NCBI GenBank assembly: GCA_025667525.1
Contig: CM046878.1
Location: 509,834,274 to 509,898,273 of the forward strand
Direction of reading: 5' to 3'
DNA length: 64,000 nt
Source: Glebionis coronaria
Taxonomy: Eukaryota; Streptophyta; Magnoliopsida; Asterales; Asteraceae
Made by a program: the position numbers and the translations under genes
The notes under the pieces: model-generated
Databases searched by the model: none
What the model was told of the DNA's origin: nothing
The model's input: only the letters and a program-made list of their open reading frames with translations
Part shown: positions 35,518 to 47,864 of the stretch, in pieces
Layout of the letters: every line of letters starts with the position of its first letter
Position numbering within the stretch: the first letter of the stretch is position 1

Positions 35518-37093
35518 TGATAGGTGCGGAAACACCCATCCTTTTACCACTTAAAACAACTAAAAACGAGACCATAACGTGTATTTTATGTCGTAAATGT
35601 CGGAATTATGCGTGGTTTGTGTTTTTGTTGTGTTTTAGGATCAAATGATGAAAAAGGAAGAAAACACGGGATTTCACGGAGTTTATTGAAGAAAAAGACT
35701 AAAGACGAAGTCAAGAGTCCAAGGATGTAGAAGATTGGACGTCAATGGACCTAACTGAAGATTTATCTAAGAAAAGGGCCAGAGACGGAAGATTTATTAT
35801 GTCGAAGAACTCGAGTCTATTAAACAAAAGATTAAAAACACGAGTTGGAATTATTCACCGACACTTCTCAAAAATCCAAAGTCGGAAACGTTTATTTAAA
35901 GAAACGTGAAGACTAAAGAAGAAAGAAGAAGAGAAGCCCATGCACAAGCCCGTTTACAGGCCCACAAGCAACACATATAAATAGGCCTCTTTTTCACAAA
36001 TTTGGCTAGTCTAGTTTTTATTTTTCATTTTCGTAGTTTTTAAATTCTAGAGAGAGAAAGCTTAACTTTCTCTCACTAGAAAACTTTTAATCCTTGTTTT
36101 AAATTTAATCTTTACCTTTTTTAAGCTTAATCTTGTCTTAATCTTCATCTTTTAATCTTTCTTGCTTATTACAATCTTGTGTTCATCATCTTTTTATCAA
36201 ATTTCTACATAAAGTTTTGATCTTTGTTGATTTTCGTGGCTTAAAGTTAATGTTTTTATAAGTCTTGATCTTCTCCCTAGCTTATTGATAGCTTATTGGA
36301 GTTTTTCTTGCCTTACTGTCTTTGAAAAGTTGCCAAAAAGTTGCCTAAAATCGTCTTTGTCCGAGTTCCTATTTTTTAGGAGCTTCTGATTCGATTTCGC
36401 AATTTTTCATAAAATTGCGGAATTGAATTTCGTCCAAGTTGCGAATTTGAACTGCAAGTTGCGAAATCTTCATAACATTGCGAATTTGTTCTTCAGACAT
36501 TGCGAAATTATTGTTTAGGAGTTGCAAAATCCATCTTCTGGGTATTGCGAAATTGTGCTCTATAAATTCGCAATCATTGAGAATTTATACTTAAGCCTAT
36601 TGCGAAATTGTTGTTTCTGTGGATTGCGAATTCATTCTTCCCCCTCATTGCGAATTTAGTCCAAGATTTCGCAATTATTGCGAAATCTTTGTTCTTGGAT
36701 TGCGAAATTAATTCTCTTTATTTAAATTTCATTTTTGAACTCGTTTTTCCTGCCAATTTTCTTAGTTTTGTTTTTACTCGTTTGTCTTAGTTTAATTTTC
36801 AAGTATTTTAATTTACCAAGTTTTCATTTTTTTTACGTTTTTAATTCCCAAAATTTTCACGCTTTATTTTCGTTTTTTAGTTTAATCTTTTCTCGCTTTA
36901 TTTTAGTTTAATCTTTTCTCGCTTTATTTTCGTTTAATTAGTCAACGCCCCCTTTACTTTTAATTAGTTTAAACAACAACAACCCTTCTCTTGGATTCAC
37001 CAAAGACGAATGAGTCACACTTTTAACCAATAATCAATTCGAGAAGATACCGAGAACAACGAATTTTCATAACTAAGTAAAAATCAGTTATTA
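35518..37093 (+). repeat. 3' LTR of Athila-F (1576 bp)
   Basis: It matches the 5' LTR over its whole length with scattered substitutions. Near 36860-36935 a TTTAGTTTAATCTTTTCTCG segment is duplicated where the 5' LTR has different sequence. The 11-bp hairpin is kept at 36664-36688 with loop TTA in place of CTA. Confidence 0.85.
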
Positions 37094-40000
37094 GGCTTCT
37101 ATCGACATGCTAAGGTAAGATTTGATTAGTTGGACGGGTCGTGTTAAGCTTTCTTTGTTAGCTTTCAACTCCCAATTGCAGATCTTCAACTGGTTTCTTG
37201 ATAACAACGCTTCGTGTGAACATACGAAGTGCTGTGTTCAAAGCAATGATTTCTTCACGAGTAAGATGTGTAAGCTGATCACGGGTCATGATAAGCAACA
37301 TATCTTCGATATCTTCAAGGGGAATGATGGAAAAATCTCCTTGCTGTATCTTGTATTCTTTATCATCCTGTCTTTTCAGTCGAACTCCGACACATGGTGA
37401 TATCCATTCTTGGGTTCAGTTGTCATTCCCAAAATACTTATGATTCGAAGATCGGATCTGACTCTATTTCCTAAGTTGAATAAGCAGCAACCTCTGTACG
37501 CCCTTCGTACGCGCTCATCCCAATGTGATGCTCTGATAGCAGCATACATATCATAATGAAGGTCGATGTTTGGATCCCAGAGGCGATTGACCTTTTCTTC
37601 GATCCAAGGAATTGTCCCCCACGTAGCAGCTTTCAAAAAAGTCAGTGAGGTAGCGTATTTGGATGAACCCTTAAGGAGATAGTCGAGATCGTAGGTGACA
37701 AAGAAATCAAGTGCAATTTGATTATCTTGAGTAGCATCAAGTGGAGGAGGAGGTCTTTCTGGCTCATGAAGGCCTGGCCTTTGAATGGTTTTGAGAGCTT
37801 TCAGGATTTCTTCAACATAATACTCATACTCTATTCGGCTTAAACCAGATTTAATGCGAAGTCTTTTGTCTTTAAGAGCTCTCTTCACCAAAGACTGAGT
37901 GACCAAAGATCCAAACTCATGAGACCAAACTGCACACAGATCTATTGGATTGCGGATTCGTAGATACAGAACCTTTGCATCAGCATCTGTGATTGGATCA
38001 TATGCAGCAGCTGCCGTGATCCATGGCTGTTCTGGTGCGGTTTCATCAATCTCCAATGTATCAGCCCAATCCATTGTGCGTGACTCGGGAACTGTAGGAA
38101 CTGGTTCATTAGGTGGAGCAGTAGATACTTGAACGCTTTCCGGTTCTGATTCAGGTATTTCGGCGGTTCCATGAATGACTGAGGGTTGTACAAATTCAAG
38201 TGCAATTTCTGGTGTTGCAATTGTGGGAGCAACCAAAGAACTAACAGAATTAGTAGTAACAGGTATAGAAATAGAAACAGATGTACCGGGATTTGACGAT
38301 GCTATTGTAGCATTCACATCATGGCACCACTTGGTTCGGCGTGACTCCGTAGATGTGGACTTTTCCTTGCGAGCAACATCTTTCTGAGATTTGTTACCGG
38401 TCTTGGACTGTTTCTTTTTGCTGGCAGCATTATCACCCGTATCATCATCATCAGACTGATCAGGCTTGTCAGATTTGTCGTTGTTGCCGCTATCCCTGTT
38501 TTCGTTGTCATCATCATCCTCATCATCTTCCATGTTGCTATCTTCATCACTCTCCTCATTACGATCACCACCATCACCATCATTATCATCATCATCATCA
38601 CTACCCTTGTCTTCATCACTTGCGTCATCTTCTTCACCACCACTCTCTTCTTCACCACCACTCTATTCTTTCTCACTATCCTCCTCACCAGAAGCATCTT
38701 CGTCTTTCTTTTTGTACAAGATGTGGTAAGGCACCACGCTTCCAAATGTCTTAAACAACCGGTCATCCTCCATTATAGCTTCATTGAGTGCTTTGTAAAG
38801 TGTCCGCTGAATTTTGGATTTATCAAAATATCCAACTTCAAACATGCGGGCTTTGAGAATCTTCTTTAGTTTAAAGTCTGTTAAGTCATATGCAATTTTA
38901 TTGGCTGACTCGAAGGATTTGACGATTTAATCATCAACTTATCAGCCGCAAGTTTCTTCATCTCTTTTCGCATCTTTGGCATAAGAGACTCAACAGATTC
39001 CTTCACTCTATCCAAAATGGAAGCTTCAAGTGTTTCTTTCTCCTCCTTGTATTTATTAATTTAATGCGCGAAGTTTTGCAATCCTTGCTTCACTTTAATA
39101 AGCTTCAACCTGTTTGACATGAACAAGTTCTTCTGCATGAGATTTCCGTGTAGACTCCATCTCTGCATTGAACTTAGCTAACATCTCTTCTTGAGATTTC
39201 TTGGATGTCTCTTCACACTGCACTCGTTTGAGTAGCTCTTCTCTAAGTTGAGCCATCTCTTTTCTTTGAGTTTCCATGTGTTTATCCATCATGTCTGCCA
39301 TGACGAATGCAAAGAATGTAGATGGCACAGGGCTACTCTGGGGCGGTTGAATGGGCACAGTTGTGAGGACAGTACTAATGACGGAAGTAGGTGGAGGTGG
39401 AGGGAATTGTAGTTGAGTTGTTAACGATCGTTTTGGTAGATGCTGGATTAGTGGAGGTTGAGTTGATAAGTGCTATGTAGTCACAATGATTGTCGTAGCA
39501 ACGGACTCCTTCTCGATGCTTGCTGTATCAGCAATGGATGTCTCCTTCGGTGCTGAGTAGTTGTTGGGTGATCCAAACTCATGAATGTCATGTGGCTCCT
39601 TGAATTCCTCTTCATCTTCTATCTGTGCACCCGAACCACTGCCGCCTGTGTCTCTCCTACTTTTTTCAACAGCCTCTCTCATTAGCTTTTTATCAGCTTT
39701 GCGAATTTGTTCGGGAGTAACATCGTCATCAACATCTTAATCTCGAAGGACAAACTTGTTTGCTTTCCGCTTATCCTTTTTGGCCACAGTCTTTGTTTTC
39801 TTGGTTTTAGGGTCAGGTAAACCAGCTTCTCGCTTACGTTTACCTTTGCTTTTGACTGTAGTAGAGGAGACTTCTCCCGCCTGAACTTTTTCCTGCTGTT
39901 TTTTGATTTCTCTTACCATTTGCTTGTAATCATCAAAAGCTTTAATTTTGTCCGTCAGGAGATGACTAGGAACGAGACCAGGATTAACAGCACCAAAGGG

Positions 40001-40751
40001 TCCTTCATCTCTTAGGTCCACAAGGTCATCAGCCTCTTTGGTGTGGTGATGGATTCCTGCACGCTTATCAATAGAAGCATCATTTTCCATAAAGTAATGA
40101 ATGATAAGCTTGATGAACCTAGGGTACTGGAAACCTTTAGCCTTTTGCTTCGTGTTTTGGAAGAGTTGGTAATTAATCTCTTCACATAACAATGATGCGG
40201 AACATACCATAGAAGATACGACTAATTGGAACGCGTACAGCATCATACCGAGTTGTTTTAGGTGTGAGACACCGACTGAGGATACCGAATATAGCTCTCC
40301 AAGGTTGACCCACTTTGGTTGTGGTAAACTCGGACACCACTCGTTAGTCAGCACATCCAAGAGCAGAGAACATCTCCATGAGTTCGTCTTTGGTCGGGTT
40401 CTCTGAAAATGTCATACCTTTGGGTGTGTCTCGAATCCCATATATCTTGCGAAAGTCTGAAACGGTGAGTGTCTGTTTCTTGTTGTCGAGGAAGAAGGTG
40501 ATCTTGTTTGAAGTCCTCTCCTTGGTGGCCCAGAATTCATACATGTAATCGAAAGGCACCGAAGCACTACTCCTTAACACATTCTTGAAGTGAGATTCAT
40601 CAAGGATGGCTGAGCCGACTTTGAATCCAAGGTGAGTGGAATGAGAGACTTCTTTCAGCCGGTAATTGTTCGGAATGAACTTAAGTGCTTTGGCCTCGGC
40701 AATTGCGGCTGCTCTAGCTTCTTGGAGTTGTTGCACGGTTGGATTAGTCAT
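37094..40751 (-). pseudogene. Sire-A ORF3 (envelope-like position), main part
   Basis: The product is unknown; ORF3 after pol is called envelope-like in Sireviruses only by position, and I see no membrane segment. It starts MTNPTVQQLQEA at 40751 and shifts frame near 40350. It then stays in one frame to 37376 with stops at about 39737, 39473, 39095 and 38663, among others. Parts in order: a globular N-domain (YPRFIKLIIHYFM), a Lys/Arg-rich KKTKTVAKKDKRKAN tail, a coiled coil (39358-39095), a very acidic Asp/Glu tract (38650-38450), then a conserved C-domain (IALDFFVTYDLDYL, RLWDPNIDLHYDMYAAIRASHW). DIEDMLLI and VEDLQLGVES follow in another frame to 37094, where Athila-F interrupts. I recognise this order from Anthemideae elements. 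Confidence 0.75.
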
Positions 40752-42865
40752 TGTTTCTGCTTAAGATAAGACATAAAGGTTGATACACAAAGATATAAAT
40801 ACCATTATGATTTTATTTCTAAGCATTACACATATGACATAATTCATTAAGCACTTATAACACACAAACATGTAACAAGCAACAATTCATTAAGAAAAAA
40901 TCCTTCATTCGGAAAAACTTCATGCGGAATGCCTTCATCCGGAATAAACCCTTCATCCGGAATGACCCTTCATCCGGAATAAACCCTTCATCCGGAATAA
41001 ACCCTTCATCCAGAATAAACCCTTCATCCGGAATAAACCCTTCATCCGGAATAAACCTTTCATCCGGAATAAACCCTTCATCCGGAATAAACCCTTCATC
41101 CGGAATAAACCCTTCATCCGGAATAAACCCTTCATCCGGAATAAACCCTTCATCCGGAATAAACCCTTCATCCGGAATAAAGTGTTCATCCAGAATAAAG
41201 TGTTCATCCGGAATAATTGTTCATCCGGAATAATTGTTCATCCGGAATAATTGTTCATCCGGAATAAAATGTTCATCCGGAATAATTGTTCATCCGGAAT
41301 AAAACCTTCATCCGGAATAATTCTTCATACAGAATAAAACGTTCATCCGGAATAAAAACTCATTCGGAATAACAACTCATTCGGAATAAATCGTTCATTC
41401 GGAAAATCGTCTCGTTCGGAATAATCCTCTCATTCGGAATGATGTTCGTTCGGAATAACGTTCATCCGGAATAATTCGTTCACTAAGAAAAAATCGTTCA
41501 TTCGGAATATTTTATTCATCCTGAATAACATGTGTTAAGCTTGGAAAAATACGTTCATTCGGAAAAACCTAAACGTACCCAAAAATGGATTATTCTAAAC
41601 GTGTGTGTGAGTTTTAAGGCATTCTAAGGCAACAAGCAGTATTCTAATCATAATCTGACCCAAACCCATCTTAAACCCCTAATTAATTAGACCTAATTTG
41701 TGTAGAAACCCTAATTTGATTAATTTGATTAGAACGAATCAATTAACTGGGATTAAAGAATGAATTGGACTAATTAGAAATCAAAGAATTGATGTTTGTA
41801 CCTTTTTGATCGAATGAAACAGATTGAGTGATTAAAACGAGAGTTTTGTGAGCTTGTGTGTGTGTTTTTGTGTGTATCAATGGCGGCCAGAAAACAAAGG
41901 AGGAGAGAAAGAGGAAAGAGACGGGGTGTTTGACTTAGGTAAAATCTTTCGAAAAGTTTCACATTTTGCCAGTTTTTGTCCCTATACTTTTCTTTTCTTT
42001 TCCTTTTTTGGTTAATAACTCCTTTTAGGTTAACATCCATTATATTAATTAACAATCGTTAGGCCTATCTCATTGTATTAACTATTCTAGCCCTCACACA
42101 ACTTAAACATTGTATCCTATTAGCAAATATCCAAGACCTAAAACTCACGACAAATCACGAACAAACACAAGTCGTATTCCAAAGGACATCCAGTAGTTAA
42201 CCCTTTAACCGATTAATTTTGCTCGAAACACTTTTGAAGACCGTTTTGATGACGAAGATGATTTAATATTTTCTCCCCCTTAAACGATGACCCGTTTTCT
42301 ATTTAAAGAGTTGTAGTCATTGTTTAACGAGTCAAATATTGATGAAAACATTTTCCAATTAATGTCTTAAAAAGATTGATTCGTGGTGGCAATAAGATTT
42401 TTCTTATTTAAACAAAATAATGCACTGAGACGTACACTAATTCATGTTAAACCAAGTTATAAAGTAAACTTGATCCCTTTGCATGATTTGGCTTGTAGAT
42501 CATACCCGAGAAAATTAATTCCCGTTGTGAGCCAACGTTTTCCAAGGAAATACGTGACTTTAATGCGAAAAACGGGTTGTAGTCTGAAATAACTAGAAGC
42601 CATAATGGGCATGTTTTAAAAAAAAGTATAACTTTTATACGGACTCTATTTATGGCACCGTGTCAATATTAATCGACATTTCTAAAGCCGTAAATATTAC
42701 CGTACTAAAAGACATACCCGATTTAAAAAAGAAAATATTTTTGGGTTTTCTTGATTTTATATTTTTTATGGTTTTTGTAGGTTTTATATTTTTGTATTTT
42801 TCTTTTATATGTACGATAATATACAAAATTACGATCAAAGGATACGCACGAATAGTTTACCACCA
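40752..42865 (-). other. Spacer between pol and ORF3 of Sire-A
   Basis: About 2.1 kb without a supportable gene separates the end of RNase H from ORF3. In element order it has a PPT-like TAAGGGGGAGAA (42282-42271), an A/T-rich part, then the 18-bp array. The sequence just before ORF3 reads CTTAAGCAG then AAACAATG, a possible splice acceptor two codons before the start. I looked for an LTR here that would make ORF3 a separate element and found no TG...CA pair. Confidence 0.6.
40910..41560 (-). repeat. TTCATCCGGAATAA tandem array upstream of ORF3
   Basis: From about 40965 to 41215 there are about 14 in-register copies of the 18-base unit TTCATCCGGAATAAACCC. Before and after them the spacing varies and units decay (TTCATTCGGAAT). 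The core TCCGGA is a palindrome. Because 18 is a multiple of 3, both strands stay open and give false repetitive peptides. Confidence 0.95.
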
Positions 42866-44296
42866 CTATTCTGCTGATTCTTCTGCCAACTCTTTGAGAG
42901 TCGCTGGAGAGAAGGATTTCATGCCAAGCTTGTCGATCAAAAACTCGATTCGTCCTTGATCTAAGGCTTTTGTGAACATATCTGCTAGCTGATTCTCAGT
43001 GGTGATAAAATACAGCTCGATCACTCCATTTTCGACTTGCTCTTTAATGAAATGGTAGCGTATGTCAATGTGCTTTGCCCGGGAGTGTTGAACGTAGTTG
43101 CAGCAAAGGGAAATGGCGCTCTTGTTGTCACAATACATTGGGATTTTGTTGAATCCTAGAACGTAGTCAGTTAATTGTGATCGCATCCAGAGGATTAGAG
43201 CACAACAACCGGACATGGCAATGTATTCAGCCTCCGTGCTTGAAATTGCAACGCTTTTCTGCCTTTTTGAAGACCAACTAATCAATCTGTCTCCAAGGAG
43301 TTGCACAGATCCAGAAGTGCTACGCCTAGTGTCTTGACACCCAGCATGATCGGCATCTGCATACGATATTAAAGCAATGGAGGAATCTTTCGAATACCAT
43401 AGACCACGATGAAGTGTTCCTTTGAGATACTGAAAGATCCTTTTAACAACATGTAAGTGCTTTTCGGTAGGCCGAGCCTGATACCGGGCACACATGCATA
43501 CAACAAATTGCAAATCAGGCCTGCTAGCAGTCAGATAGAGAAGGGTGCCGATCATTCCACAGTAGAGTTTCAGATCGACAACAATCCCATCCCTATCTTC
43601 ATTTAACTTGGATCTCTCCACCATTGGAGTATCCACGGGGTCACAGTTTTCAAAGTGATATTTCTTTAATGATTCTAGAGCATATTAGGATTGTTTAATA
43701 AAGATGCCTCTGGGATTCTGAGAAATTTGTAATCCTACGAAAAATGAAAATTTTCCCATCATTGCCATCTGAAAGCGTGTGGACATAATTTACTCAAATC
43801 GGTTGGACAATTCTATGTTAGAGGCAGCAAATATTATATCATCAACATAAATTTGTACCAGTGTCATGTCGTTGCCTTCCTTGAGAGTGAATAAAGTGGG
43901 GTCCACCTTGCCTTTGGAGAAGCCTTCCGAAATGAGATATGTTGACAGGAGATCATACCACGCGCGTGGAGCTTGCTTCAAACCATATAGAGCCTTCTTA
44001 AGCTTGTACACATGATTAGGAAACTCCGTGCTAACGAACCCATTCGGCTGACTAACATAAACTTCTTCCCTTAGTTCACCATTCAAAAATGCCGTCTTCA
44101 CATACATTTGATAGACGATCATGTTCATATGAGCGACATACGCAAGGAATAGTCTAATAGCCTCCAATCTTGCCACCGGAGCAAAAGATTCTTCAAAATC
44201 AATACCCAAGGCTTGTTTGTAACCTCTAGCAACCAATCTAGCCTTATTATTCAAAACTCCACCCATCTCATCGAGTTTAACCTTATAAACCCACAA
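42866..44296 (-). pseudogene. pol: Sire-A reverse transcriptase and RNase H
   Basis: RT (44296-43790) has [34 protein letters not shown] and the catalytic box [16 protein letters not shown] at about 43787 and another near 43686 interrupt the thumb. RNase H (43636-42866) has [39 protein letters not shown] and [16 protein letters not shown]. This matches Copia (Pseudoviridae) order integrase-RT-RNase H. A frameshift near 44300 separates it from the integrase frame. Confidence 0.9.
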
Positions 44297-46332
44297 AAAG
44301 TAAGGATGTTAACCTTGTCAGGGAGAGGAACTAATTCCCATACTTCAAGTATTTGGAATTCATTTAGTTCCTCTTGCATGGTTTCAATCCAGGATGATTG
44401 AGTCATAGCATGTTGCCAGTTTTTAGGTTCAACTTCGGAGAGAAATGCATCAAAATAGCAGTAGAGTGCACTCTCTTGTAACTGATGGCGAGTCGAGACT
44501 GGTTGATTGAGACCTCCAATAATATTCCTAATTGGGTGATCTTTTGTACATTTGGTGCTATGATTTTTAATCCGTTGTGGTCTGGAGTGAACGTTTGTAG
44601 GAGCTACTTCTGAGGTAGACGCGGCTGAAGGATTATCAGGTATCGGTATACCAAAGAAGGGAAGCTCTTGTTGGTGAGCATATTCCAAATCGTGATCAAT
44701 AGAATCCTCTTCATCATCATTAGGCACAATTACGGGTGAAGATTCAGGTGTGGTTTGAGAATTACCTGGAGTAGGTGCATCTGGTTCAATGTTAATTGAA
44801 GATGCATTTGATGAAGCTTTATTAGCTTGAGCAACAACTTCAGGAATTGGAGCTATCACTACAGGTGCTGGAACTTCATCACTTAGGAGATCAAAGAATT
44901 CATCAAACAAAGTTTGAAATAGTTCATCCCACTGAGGCCTTGTAGGTGGTATAAATGATGTAGAAGTAGGATTATTGGGAACTAATCCGGAACTAATAGC
45001 ACCGGTTCCCATCTCGAGAAGCGCGGGTTCAGAGTTGCGTTGCTTAGAAGCCATCGCTGTCAGCTCATCAAAATCTGCGTCCATAGTTTCTACTATCTTA
45101 CCAAGACGACGGTTGTAAATTTGGTATGCTTTCTTGGAGGGTGAGTAACCAATGAAAATACCTATATCGACTTTCGGTTGAAGTTTGCCCAAATTCTCAC
45201 TATTAATGTTTGGATAACAAAGAGCACCAAACACATGAAGAAATGAAACATCGGGTTTACGATCATGTAGAAGCTCGTAAGGTGTTTTTCCATGGCGTTT
45301 CCGAATGATAGAGCGGTTTTGGGTGTAACATGCAGTAGAAACAGCTTCTGCCCATAAGAATAACGGAGCGTACGCATAAATCAGCATAGTCCTAGCAGCT
45401 TCCATAAGCGTACGATTCCGTCTTTCAACGACACCGTTTTGTTGTGGAGTACGTGCAGCGGATGTTTCATGTGAAATACCAACTTCTTCATAGTAATCAC
45501 GAAGAGTCTGGTTGACGAACTCTGTTCCATTATCAGTACGAATACGACGGACAATAGTATTTAAACGTACCTGAATGAATTTCAGAAAAGTGATGATAGC
45601 CTTCGGTGCTTCATCCTTTGTACGTAGAAATTTAACCCATGTAAACCTAGAAAAATCATCCACAATAACAAGGATGAATTTCTTACCACTCACACTTTCG
45701 GTACGTATTGGCCCACAAAGATCCATATGCAAAAGATGAAGTTTTTCTTGATTGGTGTCTTCAGCTTTGGGCTTGTATGATTTCTTGGTGCTTTTCCCCA
45801 TTGAACACGCGGAACATAGATGATCCTTGTGAAATTTGAGCTTTGTAAGACCATGAACTAATTCGTTTTTAGCCAAATGATTAATAGCATCAAAGTTAAG
45901 ATGAGATAATCTGCGATGCCATAACCATGACTTGGTCTTAGATGCTTTGGAGAGAAGACATACTGGAGAGGCGGCCATCATGTCTTGAAGGGACAAAGTG
46001 TAGAGATTTGCAGCATGAGACCCCTTCAACAAATCTTTTCCTTCCAAGTTGCGGATGAAACAAGTGTGTTGTCGAAAAGCAACCTCTAGGTTGGAATCAC
46101 AGAACCGTCCTATTGAAAATAAATTATGACCAAGACCTTCAACATAGTAGACCCTTGAAATTGTGACATTCCCAATCTGATATTCACCATAGCCCATTAT
46201 CTTTTCTATGTGATCATTACCGAATTTAACCATTCCAAGAAACTTGCTTACGAAATTTCTGATCATCGAGCGATCTCCGGTCATATGCTTTGAGCAACCG
46301 GAGTCCAAATACCAGAGGATGATTTGGACCAC
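44251..46332 (-). pseudogene. pol: Sire-A protease and integrase (693-codon frame)
   Basis: Protease active site is WYLDSGCSKHMTGD (D10). The GAG_pre-integrase zinc site follows with H139, H144, C173 and C176 (LWHRRLSHLNF, HLCSACSMGKS). The integrase triad is D204 (HMDLCGP), D267 (RTDNGTEF) and E303 (QQNGVVERRNRTL), with 35 residues between the last two. The Pro/Ser-rich linker to RT ends where the frame is lost near 44300. The Met at 46332 is only the first in the open frame; the polyprotein would read in from gag. Integrase itself looks intact. Confidence 0.9.
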
Positions 46333-46339
46333 CTGAAAA

Positions 46340-47379
46340 TATCACCAGACGAGGACAATGTATAGGTATCGGAATCTAAATGTTCCTTGTGATTAGCAGG
46401 TACAGATTTAATTATCTTAGATTTGCTAACTTTAGGTTTCTTAGACTTCCTAACCTTCTTCCTAGGGGGTGGTGTAGATTCAAGTTGTCTTAAATCCTGA
46501 GGTATTTCTTCACTGATAGGTACAATAGTGGGGTTGACCTAATTAAAGGGTGTGGTTTCCATTATTTAGTGCTAGTGGGCCTAATTAAAGGACGCTGAGA
46601 CCTAACCTCAATGGATGCATTCCTAGTTAAAGGGCACATTTTTCCATCTAGTGTAAAGGTCCTACCAGTGGGACGCCATTGCCATCCAACTTGGGTACGA
46701 GTTCTCCCGGTTGGTTTCCATTCAACATTATTCCTAATGGCATTCATTTCATTCACATGATCAATAAGACACAAATCATGACGCTAAGAAAATATGCATT
46801 CATTACAATTCCAACATTTCAAATTAGAATTCACAAATGGCTTAGGCTTCTGCACAGGCGCAGAGCTTTTACTCTTAGCTACATGATTCTTTTTATTTAA
46901 ATCAGAAATAACATTCCTAGGGTGAGCTTCTACTTTCTTCTTGATGGTCCTACTAGTGGAGGGCTTGATCCTATCGTTCTTGGCTTGTGATCCTTTAGCC
47001 TTAGTAGACTCTTTTACTCCTGTAGAAGGCAAAGTGGGAACGTTAGCAACAGATTTTAAAGGTGCCTTAGTTGATGGTGTCGATGATGGTTTCGCTCCTG
47101 GGGTTTTATTGAATGGTGTTACAGCAATGGGTTGATTAGTGAGTGATGCAGAACCCGGTTTTCCTATGTATTGCAAAGATGCTAAGCCATATTGAACTCG
47201 TTGAATATATGCATGAACTGAATAATAGTGACTACTTGAGGGATCTAACGCATAAAGATCATCTAAAATATCCCTAACAAGATCCACGTGCTTAATTGCA
47301 TTCATCATATAAACATCGTAAGCATCCGGATTGTGTTATGGTACGGGTTCTTATAAATCACCACTGAATTGGTTGTTGG
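46340..47379 (-). pseudogene. gag: C-terminal part of Sire-A gag up to protease
   Basis: Two frames, 47308-46784 and 46774-46562, carry DDLYALDPSSS, a Ser/Thr/Pro/Lys-rich stretch, the short Cys motif LKCWNCNEC, then RPTGRTFTLDGKMCPLTR. The WxPTGRxFT ... CPLTR segment is typical of the gag-protease junction in this Copia family. It continues the Gag that stops at 61020 on the far side of Copia-C. Confidence 0.75.
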
Positions 47380-47546
47380 TGTAAGATTACAATGGTAGAA
47401 TGGTTTTTTGTGATTTCCATGACATACGAACATACATATATAGTTTACAATGAGATTGGGTTTGAGCCCAATATGACTAAGCTCCAGCTCATCCACAAGA
47501 TAAGTATTAGGACAACTAATATGCAGTTACAAATTGACAGCTAACA
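47380..47546 (-). repeat. 3' LTR of Copia-C (167 bp)
   Basis: In element sense it runs from TGTTAGCTGTC to GTAATCTTACA. The adjoining minus-strand TGCGGGGGAG (about 47547-47556) is the likely polypurine tract. Confidence 0.9.
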
Positions 47547-47864
47547 CTCCCCCGCAGTTGGAGCGGGAGAATGTTGAACGCTCAAACTGGATTGAAATTC
47601 CTCAAACAACGTTGAAGGCAAACCTTTAGTGAATATGTCTGCATACTGATAACGAGATGGAACATGCAACACTCGAACCTGACCAGCCGCAACCAAATCT
47701 CTGACAAAGTGAATATCAATCTCTATATGCTTCGTACGTTGATGCTGAATTGGATTAGAAGATAAATAGACATCACTGACATTGTCACAATAAACCATAG
47801 TAGCGGAAAACAAAGGTGTATGCAACTCACGGAGTAAATTCCGCAACCAACACGTCTTAGCAAC
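47547..47864 (-). pseudogene. pol: C-terminal end of Copia-C RNase H
   Basis: TCWLRNLLRELH, VYCDNVSDVYLSSNP, QHQRTKHIEIDIHFVRD and YADIFTKGLP are the last conserved blocks of Copia RNase H. The frame joins to 57064 on the other side of LARD-D. It begins right at the gcaac duplication, and the apparent N-terminal Met lies in the LARD-D LTR. Confidence 0.9.

Larger units (their letters stand above)
22533..37093 (+). mobile_element. Athila-F: Athila-type Ty3/Gypsy element, complete LTR pair
   Basis: Two LTRs of about 1.58 kb flank a PBS, one gag-pol frame, a 3' region and a PPT. It sits inside ORF3 of Sire-A. The flanks ggcat (22528-22532) and ggctt (37094-37098) form a duplication with one mismatch. 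NA-E is inserted in its 3' region. Without NA-E it is about 10.7 kb. I see no envelope-like ORF between pol and the 3' LTR. Confidence 0.9.

Noticed and set aside
38314..38766. Frames rich in His, Ser or Met opposite and alongside ORF3
   Set aside because: They are other-frame readings of the acidic Asp/Glu (GAT/GAA) tract of ORF3.
40922..41233. Open frames on both strands with a repeated hexapeptide (PSSGIN or GLFRMK)
   Set aside because: They are by-products of the 18-bp tandem array, whose length is a multiple of three. Neither has an independent coding signal.
40752..42865. A boundary between two elements, making ORF3 a separate transposon
   Set aside because: I could not find a TG...CA LTR pair, a PBS or a target duplication here. 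ORF3 after pol is expected in Sireviruses, and the 3' UTR and 3' LTR fit one element. The alternative is not excluded.
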